This document shows positions 1-8,247 of a stretch of DNA of 64,000 nucleotides, one piece after another. The position numbers and the translations under genes were made by a program. Source of the DNA: Nonomuraea typhae (GTDB lineage: Bacteria > Actinomycetota > Actinomycetes > Streptosporangiales > Streptosporangiaceae); assembly GCF_009760925.1 (NCBI RefSeq), contig NZ_VRLV01000018.1, positions 124,001 through 188,000 on the forward strand, written 5' to 3'. Every line of letters starts with the position of its first letter. Position 1 is the stretch's first letter. The notes under the pieces were generated by a model that was not told where the DNA came from, ran no database searches, and saw nothing but the letters and a program-made list of their open reading frames with translations.

Positions 1-648
1 CCAGGAGTTCCTGGCGGCCTTCTCGATGATCATCCCGGCCAAGGTGTAGTTGATGTTGGAATAGCTCCAGCGGGAGCCGGGGGCGAACAGCGGCCGATGG
101 CCGACGCTGAGAGCCACCAGCCGCCGCGGGCTCATGCGCAGGAACCGGTAGGTGCGGTAACCCCGCTCCGTGTGCATCTTCTTCTCGATGTCGCCCACGG
201 AGTCGTGCAGGCCGCTGGTGTGCTGGAGCAGGTGCTTGACGGTGATCGCGCGCCCGTCGTTGCCGTTGCCGCGCACCAGCCCGGGAAGCCAGCGCTCGAC
301 GCTGTCGTTGACGGAGAGCCGCCCTTCCGCTTCGAGCTGCAGGATCACGGCGGCGACGAAGGTCTTGGTGTTGCTGCCCATCCGGAAATGCCCGCCGCTC
401 GGGACCGGCGCCTGACGGCCCAGCACCGCCGTACCACTGGATGCGGCCAGATCGGCGCGGGGCGAGCGCACCCGAGCCTGCACGCTCAGCGTGCCGGCGT
501 CGCGGATCGCGTCCAGGTCCGCTTGCAGGGCCGCCCGGTCGTAACCGGGGGAAGACGCGTGCGCCGGGCTCACCGCCAGCACCCCGGCCGACACGGCCAC
601 GGCCGCTGTCACCACGCCCGCATGGAATCGACGCCGGCCAACACTCAT
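1..648 (-). CDS. Secreted serine hydrolase (beta-lactamase/DD-peptidase fold, S12), 3' end outside window
   Basis: N-terminal 216 codons of a penicillin-recognising serine hydrolase; the C-terminal part lies beyond base 1. The ATG at 646-648 follows a strong AGGAGG site. Residues 1-31 form an export signal: an Arg-rich start, a hydrophobic stretch and an AHA-S cleavage-like site. The active-site tetrad SxxK is S92-N-T-K95 (motif GSNTKTF), and YSN, the second catalytic motif, appears near residue 200. It probably acts outside the membrane as a D-Ala-D-Ala carboxypeptidase, esterase or beta-lactamase-like enzyme; the fold does not tell these apart. It is divergent from the two-component pair that follows, which may control it. 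The family call is firm, the substrate unknown. Confidence 0.9.
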   Translation of the reverse strand, partial: MSVGRRRFHAGVVTAAVAVSAGVLAVSPAHASSPGYDRAALQADLDAIRDAGTLSVQARVRSPRADLAASSGTAVLGRQAPVPSGGHFRMGSNTKTFVAAVILQLEAEGRLSVNDSVERWLPGLVRGNGNDGRAITVKHLLQHTSGLHDSVGDIEKKMHTERGYRTYRFLRMSPRRLVALSVGHRPLFAPGSRWSYSNINYTLAGMIIEKAARNSW

Positions 649-885
649 TTTTGCCTCCTGGCAGATGCACCTGGTGCCGGGGGTTCCCGGCAGGTATCCA
701 GACCATCAGTCAGAAGAGCGGCAAACCTCCTGGCAGCGGATGATCCTGACCGGGGCCCTGAGACCTTCCCCCAGTCCGCCACCAGGACCCTGGTCCTAGT
801 CCAGGTCCGCGCGGTGAGAGCATCGCGACTGCTGTGCAACCCTGGTTCGGGGGCCAAAGGGCCTGATACAGGGGGAAGTCAGACA
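649..885. promoter_or_regulatory. Divergent promoter region with dyad at 784-797
   Basis: This non-coding region separates the serine hydrolase (leftward) from the histidine kinase (rightward). It contains the inverted repeat AGGACC-CT-GGTCCT at 784-797, with a further GGTCC at 803-807, a plausible site for the neighbouring LuxR-type response regulator. No convincing sigma-70-like hexamer pair was seen. The regulator assignment is inference. Confidence 0.35.
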
Positions 886-2070
886 ATGTCCAGGAGCCGA
901 TACGTCGGGTCCGGCGATGCCCGGGAGCTGCCGTGGAGCCGTAACGACGCCCTCGTGACCGGCGGCGCCTGCGTGATGAACCTGCTCAGCTACGTGTTCT
1001 TCAACGCCTCCGACGGCCAGCACACCGTGAGCGTGACCGGGTTCCTCCTCGTCGCGCTGACAGCACTGCCGCTGCTGGCCCGGCGCCGCCACCCGGTGGC
1101 GGCGCTCGCCGCCGTCCTGGCACTCGACGCGACGGCCACCCTGACCGTGCCGCTGCCCCGGCACTTCGGCGCCGTGCTGGTGGTCGCCCTGTACTCGGCG
1201 GCCAGGGCCTGCCCCGGCCGCGTGACGGCGCTCGCGGCCGTCGCCACGGTAGCGGTGACGCTGCTGAGCCAGAGCAACGGCCGCATTCCGCCCTGGCAGG
1301 ACGCGATCACCCCGCCCCTCACCACCCTGATCGTCGTCGGCGCCGCCATGGCGATGAACCGCTGGCAGCGGGAGGTGGACGCCAACCGCAGACTCCTCGC
1401 CGACCGTGCGGTGGCCGACGAACGCCGCCGCATCGCACGGGAGTTGCACGACATCGTGGCCCACCACATCACCACCATGCAGCTGATGGCCGGCGGAGCG
1501 CGGGCCAACCTCGCAGAACCGGAGGTGGTCAAGGACGCCCTGGTCACCCTGGAGTCCTCTGGGCGGCTCGCGTTGCGCGAGATGCGCCAGCTCCTGGACG
1601 TACTGCGGGACGGCGACGAACCGGAGGCCCCGCCGTCCCAGCCCCAGCCGGACGCCGACGACCTCGGCCGCCTGGTGGCCGAATCCCGCTCCGCCGGAGT
1701 GCCGACCGAGTTCAGCGTCCACGGGCAGCGGCGCCCGTTGCCCCCGACCGTCGGCCTCACGGTGTTCAGGATCGCCCAGGAGGCCCTCACCAACACCCGC
1801 AAGCACGCGGAGGCCGCCCGCGCGTCCGTGGAGCTGACCTACCGCCGGGATCGAGTCACCGTCGAAGTACGCGACGACGGCGGTGACGGCCCGCCGCAGG
1901 AGGGGGCGCGCGCCGGCGGATACGGCCTGATCGGCATGCGCGAACGCGTCGCCCTGCACGGCGGCACCCTCACCGCGGGCCCGCAGGCCGACGGGGGGTT
2001 CGCCGTGGTGGCCGACCTGCCACTGACCACGGACGAGGCGGCCGTCCAGCACGAAGGGGCGCACCGATGA
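886..2070 (+). CDS. NarL-family sensor histidine kinase
   Basis: A 394-residue membrane kinase. Four or five hydrophobic segments in residues 25-155 form the sensor, with no large extracellular domain. The dimerisation/phosphoacceptor helix follows, with H188 in the RELHDIVAHH motif (HisKA_3), and a C-terminal HATPase domain with an N-box near QEALTNTRKH and a glycine box GYGLIGMRER. The open frame runs further upstream, but the ATG at 886 is preceded by GGGGGAAG and begins where the codon pattern becomes coding. Its stop overlaps the start of the response regulator, so the two are translationally coupled. The signal is unknown; the membrane-embedded sensor resembles cell-envelope stress kinases. 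Confidence 0.93.
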   Translation: MSRSRYVGSGDARELPWSRNDALVTGGACVMNLLSYVFFNASDGQHTVSVTGFLLVALTALPLLARRRHPVAALAAVLALDATATLTVPLPRHFGAVLVVALYSAARACPGRVTALAAVATVAVTLLSQSNGRIPPWQDAITPPLTTLIVVGAAMAMNRWQREVDANRRLLADRAVADERRRIARELHDIVAHHITTMQLMAGGARANLAEPEVVKDALVTLESSGRLALREMRQLLDVLRDGDEPEAPPSQPQPDADDLGRLVAESRSAGVPTEFSVHGQRRPLPPTVGLTVFRIAQEALTNTRKHAEAARASVELTYRRDRVTVEVRDDGGDGPPQEGARAGGYGLIGMRERVALHGGTLTAGPQADGGFAVVADLPLTTDEAAVQHEGAHR

Positions 2071-2759
2071 CCGCGCCGCCGATCAGGGTGCTGATCGTGG
2101 ACGACCAGTTGCTGGTACGGCGCGGCCTGTCGCTGATCCTTTCCCCCGACCCGTCCTTCGAGGTCGTGGGAGAGGCCGAGAACGGCGCGGAGGCCGTCAC
2201 CCTTGCCCGCCGGCTGCGCCCCGACGTCGTGGTGATGGACATCAGGATGCCCGTCCTCGACGGAGTCGCCGCGACCAGGGAACTCGCCTCCACCCTGCCC
2301 GGCAGCCGGGTCCTGGCCCTCAGCACCTTCGACATGGACGAGTACCTCGTGGGCGCCCTGCGCGCCGGAGCCTACGGGTTTCTGCCCAAGGACAGCTCGC
2401 CTGAGGACCTGAGCGCGGCGATCCGCACCGTCCACGCCGGCGACGCCGCCGTCGCGCCACGCCTGCTCACCCGGCTGATCTCCACCTACGTACGGGCGCC
2501 TCACGCCACCCGGCCGACAGCCACGGGCCTGGACGAACTCACACCCCGCGAGGTCGAGGTGTGGCGGCTGATGGCCACGGGCCTCGACAACACCGAGATC
2601 TCCCGCGCCCTCGGCCTCAGCCTCTCTACCGTCAAGAACTACATCACCAGCATCTTCGACAAGCTCTCCGTGCGCGACCGCGCCCAGGCGGTCATCGCGG
2701 CCTACGAATCAGGCCTGGTCACCGCCCGCCGGGTAACCGGGAACCCGCCCACCGGATAG
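2067..2759 (+). CDS. NarL/FixJ-family response regulator
   Basis: A 230-residue DNA-binding response regulator, the partner of the kinase just upstream (ATGA overlap). The receiver domain, residues 5-120, has the acidic pair D12-D13, the phosphorylation site D58 in VVVMDIRMP, and the conserved Lys in LPKDSSP. The C-terminal LuxR-type helix-turn-helix, about 160-220, reads LTPREVEVWRLMATG with the recognition helix in SLSTVKNYITSIF. Targets are not known; the divergent serine hydrolase is an obvious candidate. Confidence 0.94.
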   Translation: MTAPPIRVLIVDDQLLVRRGLSLILSPDPSFEVVGEAENGAEAVTLARRLRPDVVVMDIRMPVLDGVAATRELASTLPGSRVLALSTFDMDEYLVGALRAGAYGFLPKDSSPEDLSAAIRTVHAGDAAVAPRLLTRLISTYVRAPHATRPTATGLDELTPREVEVWRLMATGLDNTEISRALGLSLSTVKNYITSIFDKLSVRDRAQAVIAAYESGLVTARRVTGNPPTG

Positions 2760-2814
2760 CGCGGCCTCGCCCAGGGCACGCGCGTAGCCACTCCTCCGCC
2801 ACCGGCGGGCGACG

Positions 2815-3135
2815 ACGACTGCTGTCGGCGTTCTCACAAACGATCCATTCCCATGCTCCACTCTCACTCAGGAACTGCAATCCCAGATCGACGCCCCGGC
2901 CGCGCACGGCATCAGCCGCGACAAGATCTTCTCTGAGAAGATCAGCACCCGTCTGCGAGTGCGCCCGCAGTTCGAGGCCGCCCTCACCCTGGCCCGCCAG
3001 ATCAAAGCCCACGCCCCGCACTGCCGCGTCATCCTCACCGTGTACGAGATGAAGCGCCTGCACGGCGCCCGCCCGCCGGTCATCACCGACGACATGCTGC
3101 ACACCGTGCTGCGCCGCGGTCTTCCTCGTCGCCCT
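2815..3135 (+). pseudogene. Serine recombinase (resolvase/invertase) remnant with internal deletion
   Basis: The forward frame read from 2851 gives a recognisable resolvase fragment: a TQELQSQID-like stretch, then DKIFSEKIST, VRPQFEAALTLARQIKAHAP and VILTVYEMKRL. These match the catalytic domain of small serine recombinases after their N-terminal serine motif. Straight after KRL the frame continues with ARPPVITDDMLHTVLRR, which in intact relatives lies some 80-100 residues later in the DNA-binding region. So the catalytic-core end and helix E have been deleted, and the start codon and active-site Ser region are missing. This is a dead mobile-element gene. It fills most of the 414-base gap 2760-3173; nothing else coding is seen there. 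Confidence 0.75.
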
Positions 3136-3173
3136 CGTGGTCACCGTCCGGGGCATGCGAGCTCGGAAGCGGC

Positions 3174-4259
3174 TCAGCGCAGTACGGCCGTCAGCAGGTC
3201 GGTACCCAGTGCCGTCAGATCGGGGAGATTGAGGGTGTGACGGACGTAACGACCATGCCGCCGGGCCGTCAGCAGGCCCGCGCGGCGCAGGACGGCCAGG
3301 TGGCGGGAAACCTCGGGGGGTGACAGTTCCCAGGCGTGGGCCAGCTCACCGGTGGTGTGCGGGCCGCGGGCCAGGGTGCGCAGCAGGCGCAGCCGTATCG
3401 GATGTGCGAGTGCCTCCAGCCGTAGCGTGACCGTTTCCAGCGAGACCGGCTCCGATGGGCTCGGCTCGGCCACGGGGTATTGGACCACCGGCTGCCATCC
3501 GGGCGCGTGGATCACCACCAGGTGCGGGCGGCCGAAGACGCTGGGGAGGAAGGTGATCCCGTTGCCGTGGGCGGCGATCGCGGTGTCCTGCAGCTTGTCG
3601 ACGATGATGCGGTTGCCGTCCGGCGCCAGGGTGACGGCGCCGGAGATCGATGCGAGTGCCGCGCCGATGCCCTGGCGCTTCAGCAGGTCGTTCTTCAGGC
3701 GCAGGTCGGTGGCGAGGTGTACGGCGACGCCGGCCCAGGCGTCGTCGAAGAATGCCTCGGCGCACTGTTCGAGGGTGTCGCGCACCCGCGCCCGGACGGC
3801 GGCCGGGTCCGCGAGCAGCCGTTCCGCGAAGGCTTCTTGGCGCGCGCCGCGGGCCTGGGCCAGGTCCAGGGCCCGCTCGCGCGCGGTCGCGTCGGCGAGC
3901 GGCGACGGCGCGGCGAAGTGGACCCGGTTGCTGCCGCATGTGGTGATGAGCGCGGCGGTCACATAGGTTTCATCGTCGATCCGGTCTACGTCGTCCAGTT
4001 CCTCTGCGAGGGTGGGCCGGGGTCGAGCGGGGACCAGGAAGTCGGCTCGTGAGGAACGCCAGAGGAACTCCGCCTCCCTGAGCCGCTCGGCCAGCTCCGG
4101 CCGGAGCCCGGTCCAGACGTTCGCGGCCCAGCCGGCGAGCTGCGGGTGATGCCCGGGTTCGGCCAGCACGTGCAGCATCGCGGTCAGCTCGGCCAGCGGC
4201 GAGGCGGTGAACCGCAGCCCCTTGGACGGCAGGCCGGCGATGTCGATCCTCAACGTCAT
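3174..4259 (-). CDS. ArsR-family winged-helix regulator with DUF5937-like N-terminal domain
   Basis: A 361-residue regulator. The first 250 residues form a large alpha-rich domain of the kind found in actinobacterial DUF5937 regulators (starts MTLRIDIAGLPSKGLRF). The last ~90 residues are an ArsR/SmtB winged helix: LEALAHPIRLRLLRTLA, ELSPPEVSRHLAVLRRAGLL and a beta-wing with ARRHGRYVRHTL. No metal-binding Cys cluster is present, so metal sensing is unlikely. It is divergent from an MFS exporter 99 bp away across two overlapping inverted repeats, so it most likely represses itself and that exporter. Domain naming is from memory of the family; the HTH call is firm. Confidence 0.85.
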   Translation of the reverse strand: MTLRIDIAGLPSKGLRFTASPLAELTAMLHVLAEPGHHPQLAGWAANVWTGLRPELAERLREAEFLWRSSRADFLVPARPRPTLAEELDDVDRIDDETYVTAALITTCGSNRVHFAAPSPLADATARERALDLAQARGARQEAFAERLLADPAAVRARVRDTLEQCAEAFFDDAWAGVAVHLATDLRLKNDLLKRQGIGAALASISGAVTLAPDGNRIIVDKLQDTAIAAHGNGITFLPSVFGRPHLVVIHAPGWQPVVQYPVAEPSPSEPVSLETVTLRLEALAHPIRLRLLRTLARGPHTTGELAHAWELSPPEVSRHLAVLRRAGLLTARRHGRYVRHTLNLPDLTALGTDLLTAVLR

Positions 4260-4300
4260 CCCTTCATCATCGCCGGACGGACGGCCGGCGGCCGCGTCGA

Positions 4301-4328
4301 TTGACGGTGTCCGTCAACCGACACCGTC
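4301..4328. promoter_or_regulatory. Overlapping inverted repeats between ArsR-type gene and MFS gene
   Basis: Two perfect dyads overlap: TTGACGG-TGT-CCGTCAA at 4301-4317, and the 9-bp arms GACGGTGTC (4303-4311) and GACACCGTC (4320-4328). They lie between the divergent start codons and are the best candidate operator for the ArsR-family protein. Confidence 0.55.
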
Positions 4329-4358
4329 GGCCAGGCGGCCGGGCGCACTGTTGACGCC

Positions 4359-5660
4359 ATGGCAACCACCACCAAGATCCGGCCGCGCGACCTCGTCCGT
4401 GCCTCCGGTGGCCCCCGCTATGCCGTCGCCCTGGCCGTGGACGCCCTTGGCACCGGCTTGCTGCGGCCCTTTCTGCTGCTCTACGGGGTGATGGTGCTGA
4501 GGCTGTCCGCGCCGGCCACCGGGATCGCCATGACGGTCGGCATCGTCATGGGTCTGGTGTGCATGCCCGCGGTCGGCCGATGGCTGGACAGGGGCGCACG
4601 CAGCACGGTCGTGGCGGCGTCGATGCTGGTGCGGGTGCTGGGCGTGGCGCTGCTGGTGGCCGCCCCGGCGGGAAACGTCTGGCTGTTCGCCACGGCGGCG
4701 CTCTTCCTCGGCATCGGCAACCAGGCGTGGCCGGCCGCCCACGCGGCCCTCGTGGCCACGGTGGCCCACGGCCGCGAACGCGACGCCGCCCTGGCGGCGG
4801 GCCGCGCCCTGCGCAACGCCGGCCTGGGCACGGGCGCCCTCCTCGCCACCGCGAGCCTGGCGGGCGGCACCACGGCATTGCAGGCCATGGCGGTCGTCAC
4901 CGGGTTCGCCTATCTCGTCGCGGCGGCCTTGGCATGGTCGGTCCGCCTGCGCACGGATCCAGCCGCCGTCCCGGTCAAGGACGGCTCCGGCGGGCCCGCA
5001 CCCCGGATGCGCGCGCTGCTGGCCGCCAACGTGGTCTACGTCTTCTGCCTCAACGTCCCCGAGATCGCCCTCCCCCTGATCCTGGTGACACAGCTGCACG
5101 CGTCCCCGGTGTGGTCGGCGGCCATCTTCGTGGCCAACACGGTGCTGGTGGTGACCCTGCAGGTTCCGATCACGGTGCTGATGTCCCGCGTCTCCCGGCG
5201 GACCGTGCTGGCTCTCGCCGGCGTGGTGCTCGCCGCCTCCTACCTCGGCTTCCTCGCGGCCACCTCGCTGGGACCCGGCTGGGGTGCTCCGGCGATCGCC
5301 GCGGTGTCGGTGCTCTGCACCCTCGGCGAGATCGTCTATGCCGGCAGCGCCACCGCGCTCGTCACCGTCCTCGCCCCGGCCCATCTCCTGGGACGCGCCC
5401 TCGCCCGCTTCCAGCTCTCCACGGGCTTCGGCCTGGCCGTCTCCCCGGCGGTCATCACCACTCTCGCCGCCCACGGCTCGGCCGCCCTCTGGGGCGGCCT
5501 CGCCGCCGCGACGCTTGTGTCCGCCTCCGCCGTCGCCACCGAGAAGGATCGGGGAACGCGGGTCAGTCCGTGCCGACCTCCATGGCGACCTGGTCGAGCA
5601 GTTCGTCGTCCTGCGTGGCCTGCCCGCGTGCCGCGATGGCCTCGGCACCGCCCTCGGTGA
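4359..5660 (+). CDS. MFS transporter
   Basis: A 433-residue major-facilitator protein with about twelve hydrophobic segments and the loop motif GRWLDRGARSTV after TM2, typical of drug/proton antiporters. No Shine-Dalgarno sequence precedes the ATG at 4359. The last ~30 residues turn abruptly Arg/Pro-rich because the frame runs 98 bp into the opposite-strand 3' end of argG. Relatives normally stop soon after the twelfth helix, so this tail may reflect a lost stop codon. It is probably an exporter under control of the adjacent ArsR-type regulator; the substrate cannot be read from sequence. Confidence 0.88.
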   Translation: MATTTKIRPRDLVRASGGPRYAVALAVDALGTGLLRPFLLLYGVMVLRLSAPATGIAMTVGIVMGLVCMPAVGRWLDRGARSTVVAASMLVRVLGVALLVAAPAGNVWLFATAALFLGIGNQAWPAAHAALVATVAHGRERDAALAAGRALRNAGLGTGALLATASLAGGTTALQAMAVVTGFAYLVAAALAWSVRLRTDPAAVPVKDGSGGPAPRMRALLAANVVYVFCLNVPEIALPLILVTQLHASPVWSAAIFVANTVLVVTLQVPITVLMSRVSRRTVLALAGVVLAASYLGFLAATSLGPGWGAPAIAAVSVLCTLGEIVYAGSATALVTVLAPAHLLGRALARFQLSTGFGLAVSPAVITTLAAHGSAALWGGLAAATLVSASAVATEKDRGTRVSPCRPPWRPGRAVRRPAWPARVPRWPRHRPR

Positions 5661-7005
5661 GGCTGCCGATGAGCTCGCTGGCCGCCGACTGCCCGGTGAG
5701 CGCCGGGTGCGCGTTGCCGACCATGCCGAGCCTGGCGTACTGCTCCAGCTTGGCCCGCGAGTCGGCGATGTCGAGGTTGCGCATCGTGAGCTGGCCGATC
5801 CGGTCGACGGGGCCGAAGGCGGGCTCGTCCACGCGCTCCATGGACAGCTTGTCGGGGTGGTAGCTGAAGGCGGGCCCGGTGGTGTCGAGGAGGGAGTAGT
5901 CCTCGCCGCGCCGCAGCCGCAGCGTGACCTCGCCGGTGACCGCGGTGCCGACCCAGCGCTGCAGCGCCTCGCGCAGCATGAGCGACTGCGGGTCGAGCCA
6001 GCGGCCCTCGTACAGCAGCCGGCCGAGCTTGCGGCCCTCGGTGTGATAGCTGGCCAGGGTGTCCTCGTTGTGGATGGCGTTGACCAGCCGCTCGTAGGCG
6101 GCGTGCAGCAGCGCCATGCCGGGCGCCTCGTAGATGCCGCGGCTCTTGGCCTCGATGACGCGGTTCTCGATCTGGTCGGACATGCCCAGGCCGTGCCGTC
6201 CGCCGATGGCGTTGGCCTCCAGCACCAGATCGACCGGGGAGGCGAACTCCTTGCCGTTGATCGAGACCGGCCGTCCCTGCTCGAAGGCGATGGTGACGTC
6301 CTCGGGGGCGATCTCCACCTCCGGGTCCCAGAACCGCACGCCCATGATCGGGTTGACGATCTCGATCCCGGTGTCGAGGTGCTCCAGGGACTTGGCCTCG
6401 TGGGTGGCGCCCCAGATGTTGGCGTCGGTGGAGTACGCCTTCTCCGTGCTGTCCCGGTACGGCAGGCCGCGCTCGAGCAGCCACTCCGACATCTCCTTGC
6501 GCCCGCCGAGCTCGCTGACGAAGTCGGCGTCCAGCCACGGCTTGTAGATGCGCAGAGAGGGGTTGGCCAGCAGGCCGTAGCGGTAGAACCGCTCGATGTC
6601 GTTGCCCTTGAAGGTGGAGCCGTCGCCCCAGATCTGCACGCCGTCGTCGAGCATGGCGCGCACCAGCAGGGTGCCGGTGACGGCGCGGCCGAGCGGGGTG
6701 GTGTTGAAGTAGGTGCGTCCGCCGGTGCGGATGTGGAACGCGCCGCAGGCCAGGGCGGCCAGCCCTTCCTCGACCAGCGCCGCGCGGCAGTCGACCAGCC
6801 GGGAGATCTCCGCGCCGTAGGCGGTGGCGCGGCCGGGGACGGATGCGATGTCGGGTTCGTCGTACTGACCGATGTCAGCGGTGTAGGTGCAGGGGATTGC
6901 ACCCTTTGCGCGCATCCACGCGACCGCTACAGAGGTGTCGAGGCCGCCGGAAAAGGCGATCCCGACTCGTTCGCCGACAGGCAGGGAGGTGAGGACCTTG
7001 GACAC
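5563..7005 (-). CDS. argG: Argininosuccinate synthase
   Basis: A 480-residue enzyme condensing citrulline and aspartate with ATP to form argininosuccinate in arginine biosynthesis (cytoplasm). It belongs to the longer ArgG type seen in E. coli. The PP-loop ATP motif AFSGGLDTS is at 16-24, followed by TADIGQYDEPD, GDGSTFKGNDIERFYRYG and SDQIENRVIEAKSRGIYEAPG, all near-identical to that subfamily. The GTG at 7003-7005 gives an N terminus (VSKVLTSLPVGERVGIA) matching E. coli ArgG. An upstream TTG at 7041 would add residues that lie inside the promoter. There is no SD; a promoter sits so that transcription should start at the GTG. It stands alone, without other arg genes. Confidence 0.97.
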   Translation of the reverse strand: MSKVLTSLPVGERVGIAFSGGLDTSVAVAWMRAKGAIPCTYTADIGQYDEPDIASVPGRATAYGAEISRLVDCRAALVEEGLAALACGAFHIRTGGRTYFNTTPLGRAVTGTLLVRAMLDDGVQIWGDGSTFKGNDIERFYRYGLLANPSLRIYKPWLDADFVSELGGRKEMSEWLLERGLPYRDSTEKAYSTDANIWGATHEAKSLEHLDTGIEIVNPIMGVRFWDPEVEIAPEDVTIAFEQGRPVSINGKEFASPVDLVLEANAIGGRHGLGMSDQIENRVIEAKSRGIYEAPGMALLHAAYERLVNAIHNEDTLASYHTEGRKLGRLLYEGRWLDPQSLMLREALQRWVGTAVTGEVTLRLRRGEDYSLLDTTGPAFSYHPDKLSMERVDEPAFGPVDRIGQLTMRNLDIADSRAKLEQYARLGMVGNAHPALTGQSAASELIGSLTEGGAEAIAARGQATQDDELLDQVAMEVGTD

Positions 7006-7012
7006 GAGCAAA

Positions 7013-7041
7013 TATATACACGGCACTGCATGGACATGCAA
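7013..7041 (-). promoter_or_regulatory. argG promoter, predicted leaderless transcript
   Basis: Reading the minus strand, TTGCAT (7041-7036) and TATATA (7018-7013) are separated by 17 bp, close to the sigma-70/HrdB consensus. Seven nucleotides separate the -10 hexamer from the GTG start at 7005, so the transcript would begin at or next to the start codon and carry no ribosome-binding leader. Confidence 0.7.
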
Positions 7042-7139
7042 GGCGTTTCCATGCTCTGAGACGGGAGTGTGGCGGCGATGTCGAGAAATCCGCCGGTGAT
7101 CCGACTCCCGGGTGACCTCACCAGAGCGAGGGAGCCTCG

Positions 7140-7427
7140 ATGAAGTACCTGATCCTGATCTATTCCGGGCCCGAGACCGGCGAACGCCCCGACCCCTCCG
7201 CCGAACCCGGCGAACTCCTCTCCGCTGGCGTGCTGGCCGACCCGGTCAACACCCTGACCGTGCGCGTCGGGCGCGGCTCGGCCCTGGAGGAGCAGCTGAC
7301 CGGCTATCTGCTGGTGGACTGCGACTCCCGCACCCGTGCCGCCGAGATCGCCGCGCGCATCCCCGGCGCGCGCTCGGCCACCGTCGAGGTGCGCCCGGTG
7401 ATGGAGGCGGCGGGGCACGAGATGTGA
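7140..7427 (+). CDS. YCII-family protein
   Basis: A 95-residue cytoplasmic protein starting MKYLILIYSGPE and ending EVRPVMEA, the signature of YCII/DGPF-domain proteins (ferredoxin-like fold). The family's biochemical role is unclear; members often sit beside ECF sigma factors or stand alone. It is shorter than the common 110-130 residues because the central loop is reduced. The ATG at 7140 has a GAGGGAG site nine bases upstream. It is divergent from argG and convergent with the ABC permease, with no obvious functional link to either. Confidence 0.75.
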   Translation: MKYLILIYSGPETGERPDPSAEPGELLSAGVLADPVNTLTVRVGRGSALEEQLTGYLLVDCDSRTRAAEIAARIPGARSATVEVRPVMEAAGHEM

Positions 7428-7440
7428 CGTGCCCCCCGCA

Positions 7441-8247
7441 TCACGCACGCCGCCGATAGGCCCGTACGGCCAGCGGCGCGAAGACCAGAAGGATCGCGAT
7501 CCCCCAGGCCAGCGAGGCCAGGACCGGCCCGCCGGCGGGGCCACCGATCATGAGCGCCCGGCTGGCGTCCATGACCTGCTCGACCGGGTTGACGCTCAGC
7601 CACACCTGCAGCCAGCCGGGCATCGTCCCCTGGGGCGCGATCATGCTGGTGCCGAACGTCAGCGGGAAGATCACCAGGAAGGAGAGCCCCTGAACCGACC
7701 CCGGTGAGCGCGCGATCATCCCGAACAGGACGAACACCCAGCTCACGCAGAAGGCGAAGAACATCGTCAGCAGGCAGGCGGCCACCGCGGACAGGAACCC
7801 GGTCTGCACCCGGAAGCCGAGCAGCGTGCCGAAGACCAGCATCGAGGCGGTGGCCACCACGTACCTGATGACGTCACCCAGCACCGAGCCCACCAGCGGC
7901 GCCGAGCGGCCGATGGGCAGCGCGCGGAACCGGTCGAAGACGCCCTTGTCGATGTCGGTGTTGAGGTTCACGCCGGTGGCCATGCCGGCGACCATCATGA
8001 CCTGCACCAGCATCGCCGGCAGCAGGAACTGCAGGTAGGCGCCGGTGGAGCCGGAGACGGCGCCGCCCAGCAGGAATACGAAGATGACCAGGAACATCAG
8101 CGGCTGCAGCGTCACGTCGATGAGCTGGTCCGGCGTGCGCAGGGTCTTGGTCAGGCTGCGCCCGGCCAGCGCGAGGCTGTGCCGTAGCAGGCCGAACGGG
8201 CGGGGGCGCGTGCCCGTGGTCGTGGCCTTGTCCATGGTGAGCGTCAT
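7441..8247 (-). CDS. ABC-2 type exporter permease (DrrB-like)
   Basis: A 268-residue integral membrane protein with six hydrophobic segments, the ABC-2 topology of DrrB-type daunorubicin/antibiotic exporters. The amphipathic N terminus (RHSLALAGRSLTKTLRTP) and the helix pair around DIDKGVFDRFRALPIGRSAPL are characteristic. The ATG at 8247 overlaps the stop of the ATPase gene by 4 bp (ATGA), so both are translated as one operon. It forms the membrane half of a drug, lipid or natural-product exporter; the substrate is unknown and no biosynthetic cluster accompanies it. Confidence 0.92.
   Translation of the reverse strand: MTLTMDKATTTGTRPRPFGLLRHSLALAGRSLTKTLRTPDQLIDVTLQPLMFLVIFVFLLGGAVSGSTGAYLQFLLPAMLVQVMMVAGMATGVNLNTDIDKGVFDRFRALPIGRSAPLVGSVLGDVIRYVVATASMLVFGTLLGFRVQTGFLSAVAACLLTMFFAFCVSWVFVLFGMIARSPGSVQGLSFLVIFPLTFGTSMIAPQGTMPGWLQVWLSVNPVEQVMDASRALMIGGPAGGPVLASLAWGIAILLVFAPLAVRAYRRRA

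Noticed and set aside
3115..3235. Hydrophobic stretch (VFLVALVVTV) in a second frame after the recombinase remnant
   Set aside because: Too short, no start, and its end lies antisense to the ArsR-type gene.
4314..6902. A long minus-strand frame of over 800 codons
   Set aside because: It runs antisense or out of frame over the MFS gene and argG, is very rich in Arg/Ala/Gly/Pro and has no domain; a GC-rich shadow.
7005..7041. TTG at 7041 as the argG start
   Set aside because: It falls inside the -35 element and adds residues absent from the family; the GTG at 7005 gives the conserved N terminus.
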